Of a stretch of DNA of 64,000 nt, positions 23,690 through 35,871 are shown piece after piece. Below the pieces are notes generated by a model, which saw only the letters and a list, made by a program, of their open reading frames with translations, made no database searches and was not told where the DNA came from. Each line of letters opens with the position of its first letter. Positions within the stretch are counted from its first letter, which is position 1. This DNA is from Fistulifera solaris (taxonomy: Eukaryota; Bacillariophyta; Bacillariophyceae; Naviculales; Stauroneidaceae): NCBI GenBank assembly GCA_030295235.1, contig AP026137.1, positions 186,001-250,000 of the forward strand, read 5' to 3'. A program made the position numbers and the translations under genes.

Positions 23690-24705
23690 ATGAAATTCCT
23701 CCTCTCCACTCTCGCCCTTCTCGGTTACGCCAACAAGGCTTATGCGCAACTTCCTCCCACCCTCACGGTATGTTTACAAACGAAATTGTTCTTTTTTGTT
23801 TGCGATTCGATTGACTACATCCGGTCGACCGAATAGTTTGTCGTTCGTCAAGTCCATACGCCCAACCCACCGCTGACTCACTCAATCCTTCTCCTTGCTT
23901 TCAGATCGGAGACGTCAGTGATTTAAACACAGAGTTCAACGTAGGCGAAGGCAACACTGATGAAACCACAAGCTTGAACCACATTCAGATCGCCAACACT
24001 GCCGGTACCGACGTTGAAATATCAAATAACCCAGGACCCAACCCGGCGGCCGGTACGAAGTACTATGAGTTCACTATCCTCGCTCCAGGATGCCTCGCTG
24101 CTGGAGACGGAGCCGTGACTGTGAAGACATCTTACGACCAAGACGGTCATTTGACGGCTCTTAATACCGTCGACATGGAAATCGCTGTTGCTCCTTGGGG
24201 TACATCGGTTCACGCCGTGGAGGGCAAGTTCGGCGTATGCATTCAAGCCGACATCATGATGATCAACGCGGCCGAAGAGGCCGTCGTGTTGGAACGCAAG
24301 CACTTTGATTTCCGCGTGACACCCATCCTTTCGACCTTCACCGTCAGTTCGGATATCGAGAATAACGCCGTCGATGTGGGCGGCTCAACCACCGAGCAAT
24401 CCGGTACAACGGTCACGGGAACATGGGAAGGCACCAACCCTTTACCACCCGGTGAGCCCATCTGGTTCAGTCTCGCCGTCGATGATCAGGATTACAACTT
24501 TGTGGAATTCGAAACCGTCACCATGAAGATCGGCGCGGGAGCGGCCACTAACCTCATCACTGCCACAGTTCCCGTTGATTCGGCTTTGACCAGCTTTGAG
24601 TTGGGAGCTACCCCCAAAACGATCAATTTCTACCACATTCTTCCGCGTTCGGCCTTTGGAGCCACATCGCAAACTCTCACCATTGAACGCGTATTTGTGC
24701 ATTGA
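23690..24705 (+). CDS. Secreted family protein, member C, shortened C-terminus
   Basis: Exon 1 is 23690-23767 (leader MKFLLSTLALLGYANKAYA, then QLPPTLT), the intron 23768-23904, exon 2 23905-24705, giving 292 residues. It is nearly identical to member D up to the motif SQTLTI (24681). After that it reads ERVFVH and stops, whereas D continues for about 65 more residues with a Ser/Gly spacer and the hydrophobic tail. C therefore lacks the presumed GPI signal and would be freely secreted if expressed. The sharp loss of similarity in a conserved stretch suggests a recombination or deletion breakpoint rather than slow decay. Function unknown. Confidence 0.75.
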
Positions 24706-25392
24706 GTTGTGACGAGGATAGCAGAAAATCATTCTGACACACGCGGTGCTTCAAAGCCAGACAATAAAATTTCGTTTATGTGGGCGTTTCTCTTTTGTAT
24801 GGAAATTGCTGTGGAGTGAACAATTCCTTACCGTGAGTTTTCTGGAATGAATCGTGCGAATGGGCCGTGCGACGACGCGCGTGAAGGTCGCACTTTTCGT
24901 GTTGCGGATAACGAATGTACGAATTGCGGTGACAATGTGTTTTATGCGCAGCGGTACCTGTCTATGCTTCGACCGTTACAAAAAGTCTATGTTTTTGCTT
25001 TAAAATTTAGTTAATATCGACGAAACTAGCAAAAGTAAAATTATACATCGCAATAACTTTTTAAAAGCTATCGATTGATGTAATTTTTATCAAAATCGAA
25101 GAAATTTTTTTTCGTTGGAACCCAGATCCTAGCAATTTTCGGCACCCCAAATTCGCCGGACCGGGTCTTAAAAAATGAAAAATGCGGACGGTACCGGTAC
25201 GAGCCGTACCTGGTTGTTTCGCCTTTTTACCTCGACACCATGACCGCATTAATTTTTGAGAACGCGTTATAATGTTGCAAAATTTGCCACAAGTCGATTA
25301 TTTGATCTCAATCAAGCACTCTATTCAGCATTCCGTCGCGACCGAACGGCACCAATACGTCCTTTATTGACATAGACTGTAGGCGCATTACC
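24706..25392. other. Intergenic
   Basis: 3' flank of member C and upstream region of the fucosyltransferase-like gene. It includes an inverted GGTACC/GTACGAGCCGTACC motif near 25190. No gene is seen. Confidence 0.45.
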
Positions 25393-26229
25393 ATGGCAGT
25401 TTCAAGTCGAGATCCGTCGTCGCCGACTTCCAACAGTTCATCATCGCTCACCAAATTGTTGATGCTGGGAATTGTCATTTGTTTCGTCATTAGTGCCATT
25501 GTCAATCTGCAACACGTGTATCAAGAAGAAGAGGCTTTGTATGCCTTGAAAACGGATCTGCAAAATTTTGCGGTGGCGGATAAAGCAATGGACAAAATCG
25601 TTGACAGTCTCGTCCCGGAGTTTGACGGGCATGCCTACGAAAAATCGGATCGAAACGAACCACAAAATGCCGAACCACCCGAGCGGAGATTAGCGCACTT
25701 ATCTTGTGCCGCTTACGGCGGACCTGCGGATGAATTTGCACAGGAGATGGTTTATTGGCAAAATATCAGCTCCGATGAACGATTTGTGAGCCCCTTTACT
25801 CCTCCGAAAGGTCAACCTCGTAAATATATGACATTTGAACCCGATGGAGGGGGCTGGAACAATATTCGAATGTAAGATCTTTGACGGAGTGTTTGACGCA
25901 TACGAGATATGCTTTGTGAGAATCTCGTGCATGACATGTAACTCACTTGATCCTTCATCTCCCCTACAGGGCAATGTAAGTGTTACATACGACTCTCCGT
26001 GATGATCAATTTGATGCTTCGTCCAAAGCATAGACACAGGATGTATATTCCAATCCTATTCTCACTTCGTTTCTTGCTATTTCATACAAAAGGGAAACGG
26101 TTCTTGGTCTAGGTGTGTATTCCCAACATTCATCTCCTTCCTAATTAACATCTTTCCATGATTCTGACGTTTTATCCTGACAGCTATCGCCATGGGTCGA
26201 ACATTGGTGTTACCTCCGGAGCAGCGCAT
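25393..26229 (+). CDS. O-fucosyltransferase-like type II membrane protein, 5' part, with micro-exons
   Basis: Exon 1 (25393-25871) encodes a short polar N-terminus, a membrane anchor (LLMLGIVICFVISAIV) and a lumenal stem, ending FEPDGGGWNNIR. The open frame then stops, but the conserved family motif continues through three tiny exons: 25970-25975 (6 nt), 26093-26112 (20 nt) and 26184-26229 (46 nt). Together they read GGGWNNIRMAMETVLGLAIA and then MGRTLVLPPEQRM. This is the GDP-fucose O-fucosyltransferase-like start motif found in fungal and algal proteins (GGWNN.R...E....A...GRTLVLPP). Three of the four donors are AT|GTAAG; the third exon ends at GTGTGT. The family expects several hundred more residues. 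I find no convincing next exon before the 3' end of the adhesin gene, so the gene may be truncated here. A Golgi glycosyltransferase role is inferred. Confidence 0.6.
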
Positions 26230-26915
26230 GTAAGATAACGAAGCGGTGCGAGCCGACGCAGAGCCAACGAGCCTCGCCCTTTTCACTCGAATGGACGAAA
26301 AGTTAAGATGATTCACGATCAGAGCACGCTGTTTGTCCGAATCCCGGCACGACTAGTATTATTACGCAACATTTTGTTGCAAATGTGCATTTTCTTGTGC
26401 GACCAGCGTCAAATAGATTTGAAGTTTTATTCCTTGATCAGCGTACGTGCTTGTTGACATCCGCACAATTCCCGGGATACTCGAGCGTGTAGAAGGGTCA
26501 AATTTCGTGCTTGAACCTCCTTGGCTTGAAGATGATGAATACCTTGCTATTCGCTCCTCGAAAAGAAGCCTTTTATCTTAACTTGTCTCTCTTTAGGTCC
26601 TGTGGTGACGGAACATGACTTATGTGCTCGAATCAAATCCTATCAAACAACCAAGTTGAGTATTCTTCACATGCGGTCCGATCGCTTCATGCCGCGAAGT
26701 TGGACCCATTCGTCGAAACCATTTGCCTTGTACTGGTAATCCTGACCTTCCAAGCACGGTAATGACTAGAGAAGTATAGCAATACTTTGTAAACAACTGA
26801 GTCAAATGAAATTTATGTAACCTTACCATCAATATTGGCAAAATTTATGTATCATCAATATTGGCGAGAAGCTAGAAAGGTGTCGACAGGTGAGCTTTGC
26901 CATTCGCGAGGTGCG
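26230..26915. other. Intergenic or unresolved 3' part of the fucosyltransferase-like gene
   Basis: A pyrimidine-rich acceptor-like site lies near 26596, but the sequence after it stops within eight codons. A 12-bp direct repeat ATCAATATTGGC occurs at 26828 and 26854, just beyond the adhesin 3' end. Nothing else can be supported. Confidence 0.4.
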
Positions 26916-29900
26916 TTAAAGGGCATAGAAGAATGAAAGCGGAACACCTACCAGAAACAACAGAAGGGAAGCCGTAGGCAAAGTAGTGCCGCTATTAACA
27001 TCTCCCTGCAAGTTGTTCCTGGCGATGCGGTTGTTCTCATACGACTCGTCCATCGATACTTTCAATCGTCGCGTTCCAAAAATATTCCATGGCAAATAAG
27101 TCAACGAGCCTGAATCATCGGTTTCATCACCAGGGGTTTCAGTGGGTGCTGGAACAACATCGTTGACCAAGGAAGTACCGGTAGATGAAGCCGTTGGAGC
27201 ATCCGTCACGTCCCCCCTCATTTATGGATGATCTACTTGGAGAACTCGTCAAATAATCATTGGTTGAGGAGGAAAACGATTGGCGCCGTCGTCACGTCCA
27301 CTTCACCAATCGTTGCTCGTGTGGGGCGAACCCGTGATGACACTAAACGTGGCAGACTTCGGTGGGGGATGTCGTCACGTCAACTTCACCAATTGGAGCC
27401 CAGCGTGGGGCGAACCCGTCATAACATTATAAGTGGCAGACTGGGTGGGGGGTGTCGTCACGTCAACTTCACCAATTGGTGCTCGAGTGGGCAAACCCGT
27501 AATAACACTATGAGTGCCAGACTCGGTTGGGGCTGTCGTCACGTCAACTTCACCAAATGGTGCTCCGGTGGGGGAGTCCGTGATATGAAGGCCAGACTTC
27601 GCTAGGGCGCTGATCGTCACGTCCACTTCGCTGAAAGGAGCTGGACTGGGCTTCTCGGTAATGACATGGGACACGGATGGAGCACTTGATGGGGACTCTG
27701 TCAACTCAACCTCGGTGAAAGGAGCTGGGCTGGGCTTCTCAGTAATGACGTAAGACACGGATGGAGCACTCGATGGAGATTCCGTCAAATCAACTTCGGT
27801 GAAAGGAGCTGGACTCGGTTTTTCCGTAATGACATGAAAAACGGATGGAGCCGCCGAAGGGGTCTCTGTCACGTCAACTTCGGCAAAAGGAGCAAGACTC
27901 GGCTTTTCGGTTATGACATTTGACACGGATGGAGGCGCCCGAAGGGGCCTTTGTAACATCTACTTCGGCGAAAGGAGCAAGACTTGGCCTTTCAGTAATG
28001 ACGTGAGAAGCAGATGGAGCCTCCGAAGGAGCCTCTGTTACGTCAACTTCGACAAAAGGGGCAAGACTTGGCTTTTCCGTAATGACATGGACTACAGAAG
28101 GAGAGCGGTAGAAGCGCCTCTGTCACGTCAACCTCAGTAAACGGAGCTAGACTCGGCTTCTCGGTAATGACATGAGATACAGAAGGAGCGGTGGAAGGGG
28201 GCCTCTGTCACGTCAACTTCCGCTTAAAAGGAGCAAGACTTCGGCTTTTCGGTATCGACATGAGACACGGATGGCGTGGTCGAAGGGGCCTCTGTCACGT
28301 CAACTTCCGCCAAAAGGAGCAAGGCTCGGCTTCTCAGTAATGACATGAGATACAGAAGGAGAGCGGTGGAAGGGGACTCTGTCACGTCAACTTCTGCAAA
28401 AGGGGCAAGGCTCGGCTTTTCGGTATCGACTTGAGACACGGATGGCGTGGTCGAAGGGGCCTCTGTCGCTTCAACTTCGGCAAAAGGAGCAAGACTTCGG
28501 CTTTTCGGTATCGACATGAGACACGGATGGCGTGGTCGAAGGGGCCTCTGTCACGTCAACTTCCGCACAAAAGGTGTAAGGCTCGGCTTCTCGGTAATGA
28601 CATGAGATACAGAAGGAGCGGTGGAAGGGGACTCTGTCACGTCAACTTCTGCAAAAGGGGCAAGGCTTGGCTTCACCGGTAATGATATGGGAAACGGACG
28701 GAGCAGCCGGGCGCCTCTGTCACGTCAACTTCTGCAAAAGGAGCAAGGCTCGGCTTTTCGGTATCGACTTGAGACACGGATGGCGTGGTCGAAGGGGCCT
28801 CTGTCGCTTCAACTTCGGCAAAAGGAGCAAGACTTCGGCTTTTCGGTATCGACATGAGACACGGATGGCGTGGTCGAAGGGGCCTCTGTCACGTCAACTT
28901 CCGCCAAAAGGTGTAAGGCTCGGCTTCGGTAATGACATGAGATACAGAAGGAGCGGTGGAAGGGGACTCTGTCACGTCAACTTCTGCAAAAGGGGCAAGG
29001 CTTGGCTTCTCGGTAATGATATGGGAAACGGACGGAGCAGCCGGCTCCCTCTGTCACGTCAACTTCGGCAAAAGGAGCTAGCCTCGGCTTTTCAGTGATG
29101 ACATTAGACACGGATGGGGCGACTGACGGCTCTTCTGACTCGTCGGATGGCATGATTGGAGGGATGACAACAGGTGCTTTAGTCGGAACAACGTGAGGCA
29201 CATCAACTGGCTGTTGCGATGGGACACCTCCTGGTTCAAAAGGCGGAATTACAATCGGTGCTCTCGATGGAACGACGTGAGGCACATCCACGGGCTGTTC
29301 GCGGCGAACGCCACCAGGTTCAAAAGGCGGAATTACAATCGGTGCTTTCGCCGAACGACATGAGGAACATTCGCTGGCTGTTGCGAAGGCACACCGCCCT
29401 GGTTCAAAAGGCGGAATAACAATAGGAGCTTTTGATGGAACGACGTGAGGCACATCCACGGGCTGTTCGCGAAGGAACGCCACCAGGTTCAAAAGGCGGA
29501 ATTACAATCGGTGCTTTCGCCGAACGACATGAGGAACATTCGCTGGCTGTTGCGAAGGCACACCGCCCTGGTTCAAAAGGCGGAATAACAATAGGAGCTT
29601 TTGATGGAACGACGTGAGGCACATCGACGGGCTGTTCGCGAAGGAACGCCACCAGGTTCAAAAGGCGGAATTACAATCGGTGCTCTCGATGGAACAACGT
29701 GAGGAACATCAACTGGCTGTTGCGATGGGACACCTCCTGGTTCAAAAGGCGGAATAACAACCGGTGCTTTCGTCGAACGACATGAGGCACATCAACTGGC
29801 TGTTGCGATGGGACACCGCCCTGGTTCAAAAGGCGGAATAACAATCGGTGCTCTCGATGGAACGACGTGAGGCACATCAACTGGCTGTTGCGAAGGCACA

Positions 29901-32900
29901 CCGCCTGGTTCAAAAGGCGGAATTACAATCGGTGCTCTCGATGGAACGACGTGAGGCACATCCACGGGCTGTTCGCGAAGGAACGCCACCAGGTTCAAAA
30001 AGGCGGAATTACAATCGGTGCTTTCGTCGAACGACATGAGGAACATTCGCTGGCTGTTGCGAAGGCACACCGCCTGGTTCAAAAGGCGGAATTACAATCG
30101 GTGCTCTCGATGGAACGACGTGAGGCACATCGACGGGCTGTTGCGAACGCCACCAGGTTCAAAAGGCGGAATTACAATCGGTGCTCTCGATGGAACAACG
30201 TGAGGAACATCAACTGGCTGTTGCGATGGGACACCGCCAGGTTCAAAAGGCGGAGTTACAATCGGTGCTCTCGATGGAACAACGTGAGGAACATCAACTG
30301 GCTGTTGCGATGGGAAACCTCCGGGTTCAAAAGGCGGAATAACAACCGGTGCTTTCGCCGAACGACATGAGGGACATCGACGGGCTGTTGCGATGGGACA
30401 CCGCCCTGGTTCAAAAGGCGGAATTACAATCGGTGCTCTCGATGGAACAACGTGAGGCACATCCACGGGCTGTTGCGATGGGACACCTCCTGGTCTAAAA
30501 GGCGGAATTACAATCGGTGCTCTCGATGGAACGACGTGAGGCACATCCACGGGCTGTTCGCGAACGCCACCAGGTTCAAAAGGCGGAATTACAATCGGTG
30601 CTTTCGCCGAACGACATGAGGAACATTCGCTGGCTGTTGCGAAGGCACACCGCCCTGGTTCAAAAGGCGGAATAACAATAGGAACTTTTGATGGAACGAC
30701 GTGAGGCACATCGACGGGCTGTTCGCGGCGAACGCCACCAGGTTCAAAAGGCGGAATTACAATTGGTGCTCTCGATGGAACAACGTGTGGCACATCCACG
30801 GGCTGCTGCGAAGGAACGCCACCAGGTTCAAAAGGCGGAATTACAATCGGTGCTCTCGATGGAACGACGTGAGGCACATCCACGGGCTGTTCGCGAAGGA
30901 ACGCCACCAGGTTCAAAAGGCGGAATTACAATCGGTGCTTTCGTCGAACGACGTGAGGGACCTCAACAGGCTGTTTGGATGGGACACCACCTGGTTCAAA
31001 TGGCGGAATCACAACTGGAGACCTCGGACGGAACAACATGAGGGACGTCAACAGGCTGCTGAGAGGGTACGCCCGGCTTGAAAGGTGGAATCACAACCGG
31101 GGCTTTCGATGGAATAACGTGAGGAACATCAATCGGTTGTTGCGATGGGACACCTCCTGGTTCAAAAGGCGGAATTACAACCGGAGTGCTTGATGGAACA
31201 ACATGAGGGACCTCGACAGGCTGTTGCGAAGGAACGCCACCTGGTTCAAAAGGCGGAATAACAACTGGAGATCTTGATGGAACAACATGAGGGACGTCAA
31301 CTGGCTGCTTTGACGGAACACCCCCTGGTTCAAAAGGCGGAATGACAACTGGAGCTCTTGACGAACGACATGAGGGACGTCAACAGGCTGTTGTGATGGT
31401 ACTCCGCCAGGTTCAAAAGGTGGAATTACAACCGGAGCCCCAGACGGAATAACATGAGGGACCTCAACCGGCTGCTGAGAGGGCACACCGCCTGGTTCGA
31501 AAGGAGGAATGACAACTGGAGCTCCGGATGGAATTGCTATTGGGACAACATTCGGCACGTCAGCAGGTGGTTTCGATGGTACACCACCTGGCTCAAAAGG
31601 AGGAATGACAATGGGAGCACCGGATGGAACAGCCACCGGAACAAGAACAGGCGGTTGCGAGGGTACACCACCTGGTTCGAAAGGCGGAATTACAACCGGA
31701 GTCCCAGACGGAATAACATGCGGTACATCAACAGGCTGCTGCGAGGGAACGCCTGCTGGCTTGACCGGTGGCGTATCATAGGGTGGCTTTTCATAAGGAG
31801 CCTTCGTAGGAATACCTTCCGGAACAACCGGAGGCATGTCCGATGGACGAGGAGTGGGAATGCCCGCTGGACTAACCGGTGGAATTTCATAAGGTGGCTT
31901 TTCGTACGGAGCCTTCGTCGGAATACCTTCCGGGACAACCGGCGGCATGTCCGATGGGCGACAGTGGGAATTGTCTCCGGACCGACGGGAGGAATGGCGT
32001 AAGGAGGTTTTTCATACGGAGCCTTCGTCGGAATGCCTTCAGGAACGACAGGCGGCATGTCCGATGGGCGACGAGTCGGAATTGTCTCGGGACCAACGGG
32101 AGGCAAACATGTAGGCACATCATCAGGAGTTCCCTCAGGAACGACAGGTGGAGTGAGCACAGTATCAATCGTATGCATGATCCCATTACTCGCCAAGATA
32201 TCCAATTGCACCGTTGCTGCAACTCCGTCGACTCGAACAATGCCATCTGCCTGAGTAATATCCAAGCTAGGACCAAGTACTGTCGTAAGCGTGCTGCCAT
32301 CTACCAAAAGAAACGACGGATAAACATTGATCACAAGATGATACTGCAATACCGTGGCCAACTCGTCGGGGTTCTCGGCGAGTGCGGTAAGAGTTTCGGC
32401 TGGGACAGCAGCAAAGGCGTCATTCGTTGGTGCAAACAAAGTGCGATTCATCGTTATCATGGCGTCTTCAATACCCGCCACCACGATGAGATCGGCCAAC
32501 GTTGTCAAGTCCTCCATGATATTCACAACGTCGAGCAACGATTGTGTCATGAAAGTGGGCCAAAACAAATCACAAACCTTGTGAACCACGCCATTGCTTG
32601 CCACGATATCCGTGTAGTGAAGAGGGTTGTTGGAGAAGGCATTTCCGTACACGTAAATGGCGCCATTCATCTCGGTGAAAGAGATCGTTTCTCCCAACAT
32701 GGTTGTGGCGTTGAAGCCTTCGACGAGAGCACTCGAGTAAATATCATCCATCAAAACATGAAAAGACAGAATTCCATTCAAGTGAAGAACCCAGTTTTCG
32801 GTAAGTAGATACGATGGTACGTTGGCATCCAAAGGTGCAAAGAAAGTCAATGGTTGCGAATCGTTCGAAAGTAGATCGACAAGACCCGCTGTATCCACTA

Positions 32901-33096
32901 GCGTTACCAAAGTCGTCAATCCTTCGTCTTCCTGGAGAAGTTCGTAGATAGTGGAAGCATTTTGTGTCGTCGGAGCTTGCAATGTTTGGGCGGGCACAGA
33001 CGCCGCTTCGAATGCGTCCACAAAGGCATTCCAGTCATCTGTCGCGAATACCCGAAAGGGCAGGAGCAGGAGAGGAATCCAGGAAATCGTCTTCAT
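26916..33096 (-). CDS. Giant FAS1 (fasciclin) adhesin with 28-residue repeat stalk
   Basis: The start at 33096 gives a signal peptide (ISWIPLLLLPFRVFA). Two FAS1 domains follow, about residues 40-185 and 190-320: TFFAPLDANVPS, ASNGVVHKV, then TLFAPTNDAFAAVP, LQYHLVINV and ASNGIMHTIDTVLTPP. FAS1 domains mediate cell adhesion. Next come three proline-rich stalk blocks: PPVVPEGIPTKAPYEKPP (32.1-31.8 kb), PPFEPGGVPSQQPVDVPHVV (31.8-29.2 kb) and PSPAPFTEVDVTESPSSAP with variants (29.1-27.2 kb). The C-terminus (27221-26916) ends in LPTASLLLFLVGVPLSFFYAL, a probable GPI-attachment signal. The reading frame changes many times inside the repeats; adjacent units differ by single-base gains or losses, so I suspect assembly error in this hard-to-sequence array, though real decay cannot be excluded. 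Full length would be about 2,000 residues. It is probably a cell-surface or mucilage adhesin. Confidence 0.75.
27240..29130 (-). repeat. Tandem repeat block 1 of the adhesin stalk (81-84-bp units)
   Basis: About 22 copies of a unit encoding VITEKPSPAPFTEVDVTE plus ten more residues. The part nearest the 3' end (27.24-27.6 kb) uses a variant, GEVDVTTAPTESGTHSV, with units of about 81 bp; the rest are 84 bp. Several units have lost or gained single bases. Confidence 0.8.
29160..31780 (-). repeat. Tandem repeat block 2 of the adhesin stalk (84-bp units)
   Basis: About 31 copies. The anchor string GGTTCAAAAGGCGG (+ strand) recurs at 29233, 29317 and 29401, exactly 84 bp apart, then at 29486 (85 bp, a one-base slip). 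The unit encodes PPFEPGGVPSQQPVDVPHVV plus eight residues. Copies in 29.2-30.9 kb are nearly identical, while those in 31.0-31.8 kb are more diverged, so expansion was recent at the inner end. Confidence 0.85.
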
Positions 33097-34664
33097 GAAA
33101 GAAGGACCCCAGATAGAGAAAACTTGTTATCGTTGTAATGAAGTGCGTGTTTTTTGTCAAAGTATAATGCGTCAATTTGTGTGAAAATCCTTCTCGACAT
33201 GAGAACATCTCAAAGGCGTGATCTCTTCTCCGAGCGGTACAAGTTATGGTATGTATCACTCCCCGTGATGTTTCCCGTTCATTTCATGTTGCATATTTAT
33301 CTGGTTCATTCGTGAAAGCCTAAGTAGATCAGGTATTTGTCCCAGCACCAGGTGATGCGCCTTTAGTAGGTGGACACCATGTCGTTACGGATCACGATTT
33401 ACGAATTATGAAAAAGTCTCGGCATTGACGATTCTCAAAGCGTCGTACTTAATGCCTTCGAAACATTTCTTATTCTGTATTCAATGTCGCGTATCATAAG
33501 TGTTGGACGTTTCCATAATACCGGCACCGCAGCACGAATCAAGACAATGAAGAACACGTCGACGATTTTCTCTTTTCGTGTTGCAGATTTCGGAACATGA
33601 GCGCCAAATCATGAGGGGGGCTTTTGTAGGAGATCATTTCAGAATAGAGGGTTTGCAGGTTCCTCTTGCAAAGAATGAAGTGACATCTTGATAAATTATC
33701 ATTCACATTTGCACTGCGATGAACTTTTTCGAAGCAAAGGTGAACCTCTCTCGGAGTCGGAGGTCGGAGGGTGGGCGCACAGTCGGCGAGCAAAGTTGAA
33801 TCACGGGTTACTCATGAGTGACTAAGTTGGCTCTTTTGTCGAAAAAATGTAGCTATGTGGATTTAAAAACAAGATCGACAAGGTTACCACAATGAAAAGC
33901 TCTCAAAAAATCACCGAACATTTGGCCTCAAATACGCATAGCTTACTTTTCATTGCAATTGTAACACTTGACGTCGAGTAGAAAACAAGCAGAAGCAGTT
34001 CGTCCATGAATCGAGCTGACCACTTGATCGCTCCTCTTCCTGTTATCAATTCAATTATGTGCGACAAGTAACATAAAGCAGGCTTGCGGATTTCGTGCTG
34101 AAGTGCTGACGGCTGACGGTTGACGCCACAACCACAACTTGATTGACTTCTGGGTCTCTCTGCAAGTATTTCAGGCCTATGACTTTTTGCTACAGTGAGT
34201 TTCTTTGGAGTTCGGTTCGAGACTCGAGAATAATGGACCACGGTTCAAGATCGATGATGAAATGAATTTGTAGGCAACACTCTAGTCGGCATCCCGTGAG
34301 AACTCCACTGTTCAATGCCCAGCGCGCAAACCGCATTAAGGTTCTCTCGTTGCAATGTCTGGTACCGTGTTGATAAAAGTAACTGTTGTAAACCTTAGTA
34401 AAATAATCGTACCCCAAAGTGAAAGACATCAATAAAGAATAGCGGACAGCGTATCAAATCGTGAGGAACCGGAAGAATGACCCGGTCATTTGTCCTTATT
34501 GTGTCAGTACTGAGTGAAGCTTCCTTCGCGAGTATTTTGCGTTCCAGCCTTCCATCCTCCTTTTTGCTTCGAAAAAGCGTCCACAGAGCTGAATACGAAA
34601 GCCTCATCATACAAAAATCAAACCCATTACAAAATAAAAACAGCAAACACATCCACTTCGCAAC
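33097..34664. other. Long intergenic region, divergent promoters
   Basis: The 1.57 kb lie between the divergent starts of the FAS1 adhesin and family member E. Open frames here have no leader, motif or family resemblance. I see nothing beyond AT-rich stretches; it should hold both promoters. Confidence 0.5.
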
Positions 34665-35871
34665 ATGAGGCCACTGCAAATAGCGACATCAAATGTCATT
34701 TTCATTCTTTTCATCGTCTTGCAAAGGGCTGTCGCACCCGCCCCTCCCGAATTGACGGTAGGTGTTTTTGCGGTGCTGCTCGCTCTCAACCTTGTCGATC
34801 TTATCTCTCACTTTGTGCTTATTGGCAATCCTTTAGATCGGAAACATCAACTTAGCAAATACCTTGTTTAATGTGGGGCAAGGACTTACAGATGAAAGTG
34901 CTGCTTATAACCACATCCAAATAAACGAAACGCCAGGTACCTCGCTGGGTCTATCCAACAACCCAGGAGGCTCACCAGGGACGACATTTTACAGTTTTAC
35001 CGTCTTGGCCCCTGGTTGCGGTGCGATCGGCAACACAGCCGTTTCGATCAAAACTTCGTACGATTCCGACGGACATTTGACGGGGGCCAACACGGTTGAC
35101 TTGGAATTGGCCGTCGGTATTTGGGGAGGAACCCACTACGATATTCTTTCGGACCGATCAAAATTTGGCGTTTGCATTCAAGCCGATATTTTCGTTATTG
35201 ATGGGGGCAATAATCCGCAGGTTCTCGAAAGCAAACAATTTGACTTTGTCATCACACCACTTCTGAACGACTTCTCGGTCAACCCCGTGAACCTGGACAC
35301 GAATGCTATCTCGAAAGTTACTACCGACACTTTGATATCTGGTACCACCGTGACACCGCATTGGGCAGCAAGCAGTCCACTGGCACCCGGCGAGGCAGTT
35401 TGGTTCTACCTTACCATCGATACGGCTCCTTATGTATTTACCAGCTTTCAAGAAGTGCAGATGACGGTGGGAGGAGGAGCACCTGTTAGTTTGGTGACGG
35501 GAGGTGCCATTGTAGATGGCGTATTAACAAGCTTCGAGTTAGCTAACGGTGGAACCACGATGCATTTTTATCATGTTCTGTTACGATCAAAGTTTGCAAC
35601 TGAAGCTCAGCAGATTGCTCTGACGGGTCGGGCCAACGTTGTCTATTCAGCAGGTCGTCGGTTGGACGGTGACACAGCGGAGAACAACTTTGAAGTAAGC
35701 GAGTATGAGAGTCAGACAGCAGAATCCGAAAGCAAAGAGGCGGACTTTACGGTCCGAGCAGTAATGCAGCCTTACGACGGCAGTGAAGAAGATAGCGGTG
35801 GTTCGAAGCTTGAAATATTATCCATGATGATCGGAGGTGCTGGATTGGCTAGTGCAGCTATTCTGTTCTAA
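34665..35871 (+). CDS. Secreted, probably GPI-anchored family protein, member E
   Basis: Exon 1 is 34665-34757 (leader with FILFIVLQRAVA, then PPELT), the intron 34758-34836 (GTAGGT to CTTTAG), exon 2 34837-35871, giving 375 residues. It shares with the other members IGNIN, FNVGQG, NHIQI, FYSFTVLAPGC, TSYDSDGHLTG, KFGVCIQADI, TTVTPHW, FYHVLLRS and the hydrophobic end KLEILSMMIGGAGLASA, preceded by DSGGS. It is the most diverged intact member, with extra acidic residues before the tail (SEYESQTAESESKEAD). The two family cysteines are kept. Function unknown. Confidence 0.8.

Noticed and set aside
29219-32000. Arg/Asn-rich plus-strand frames and CRISPR-like regular repeats
   Set aside because: They are antisense readings of the adhesin's 84-bp coding repeats. 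There are no unique spacers, so this is not a CRISPR array.
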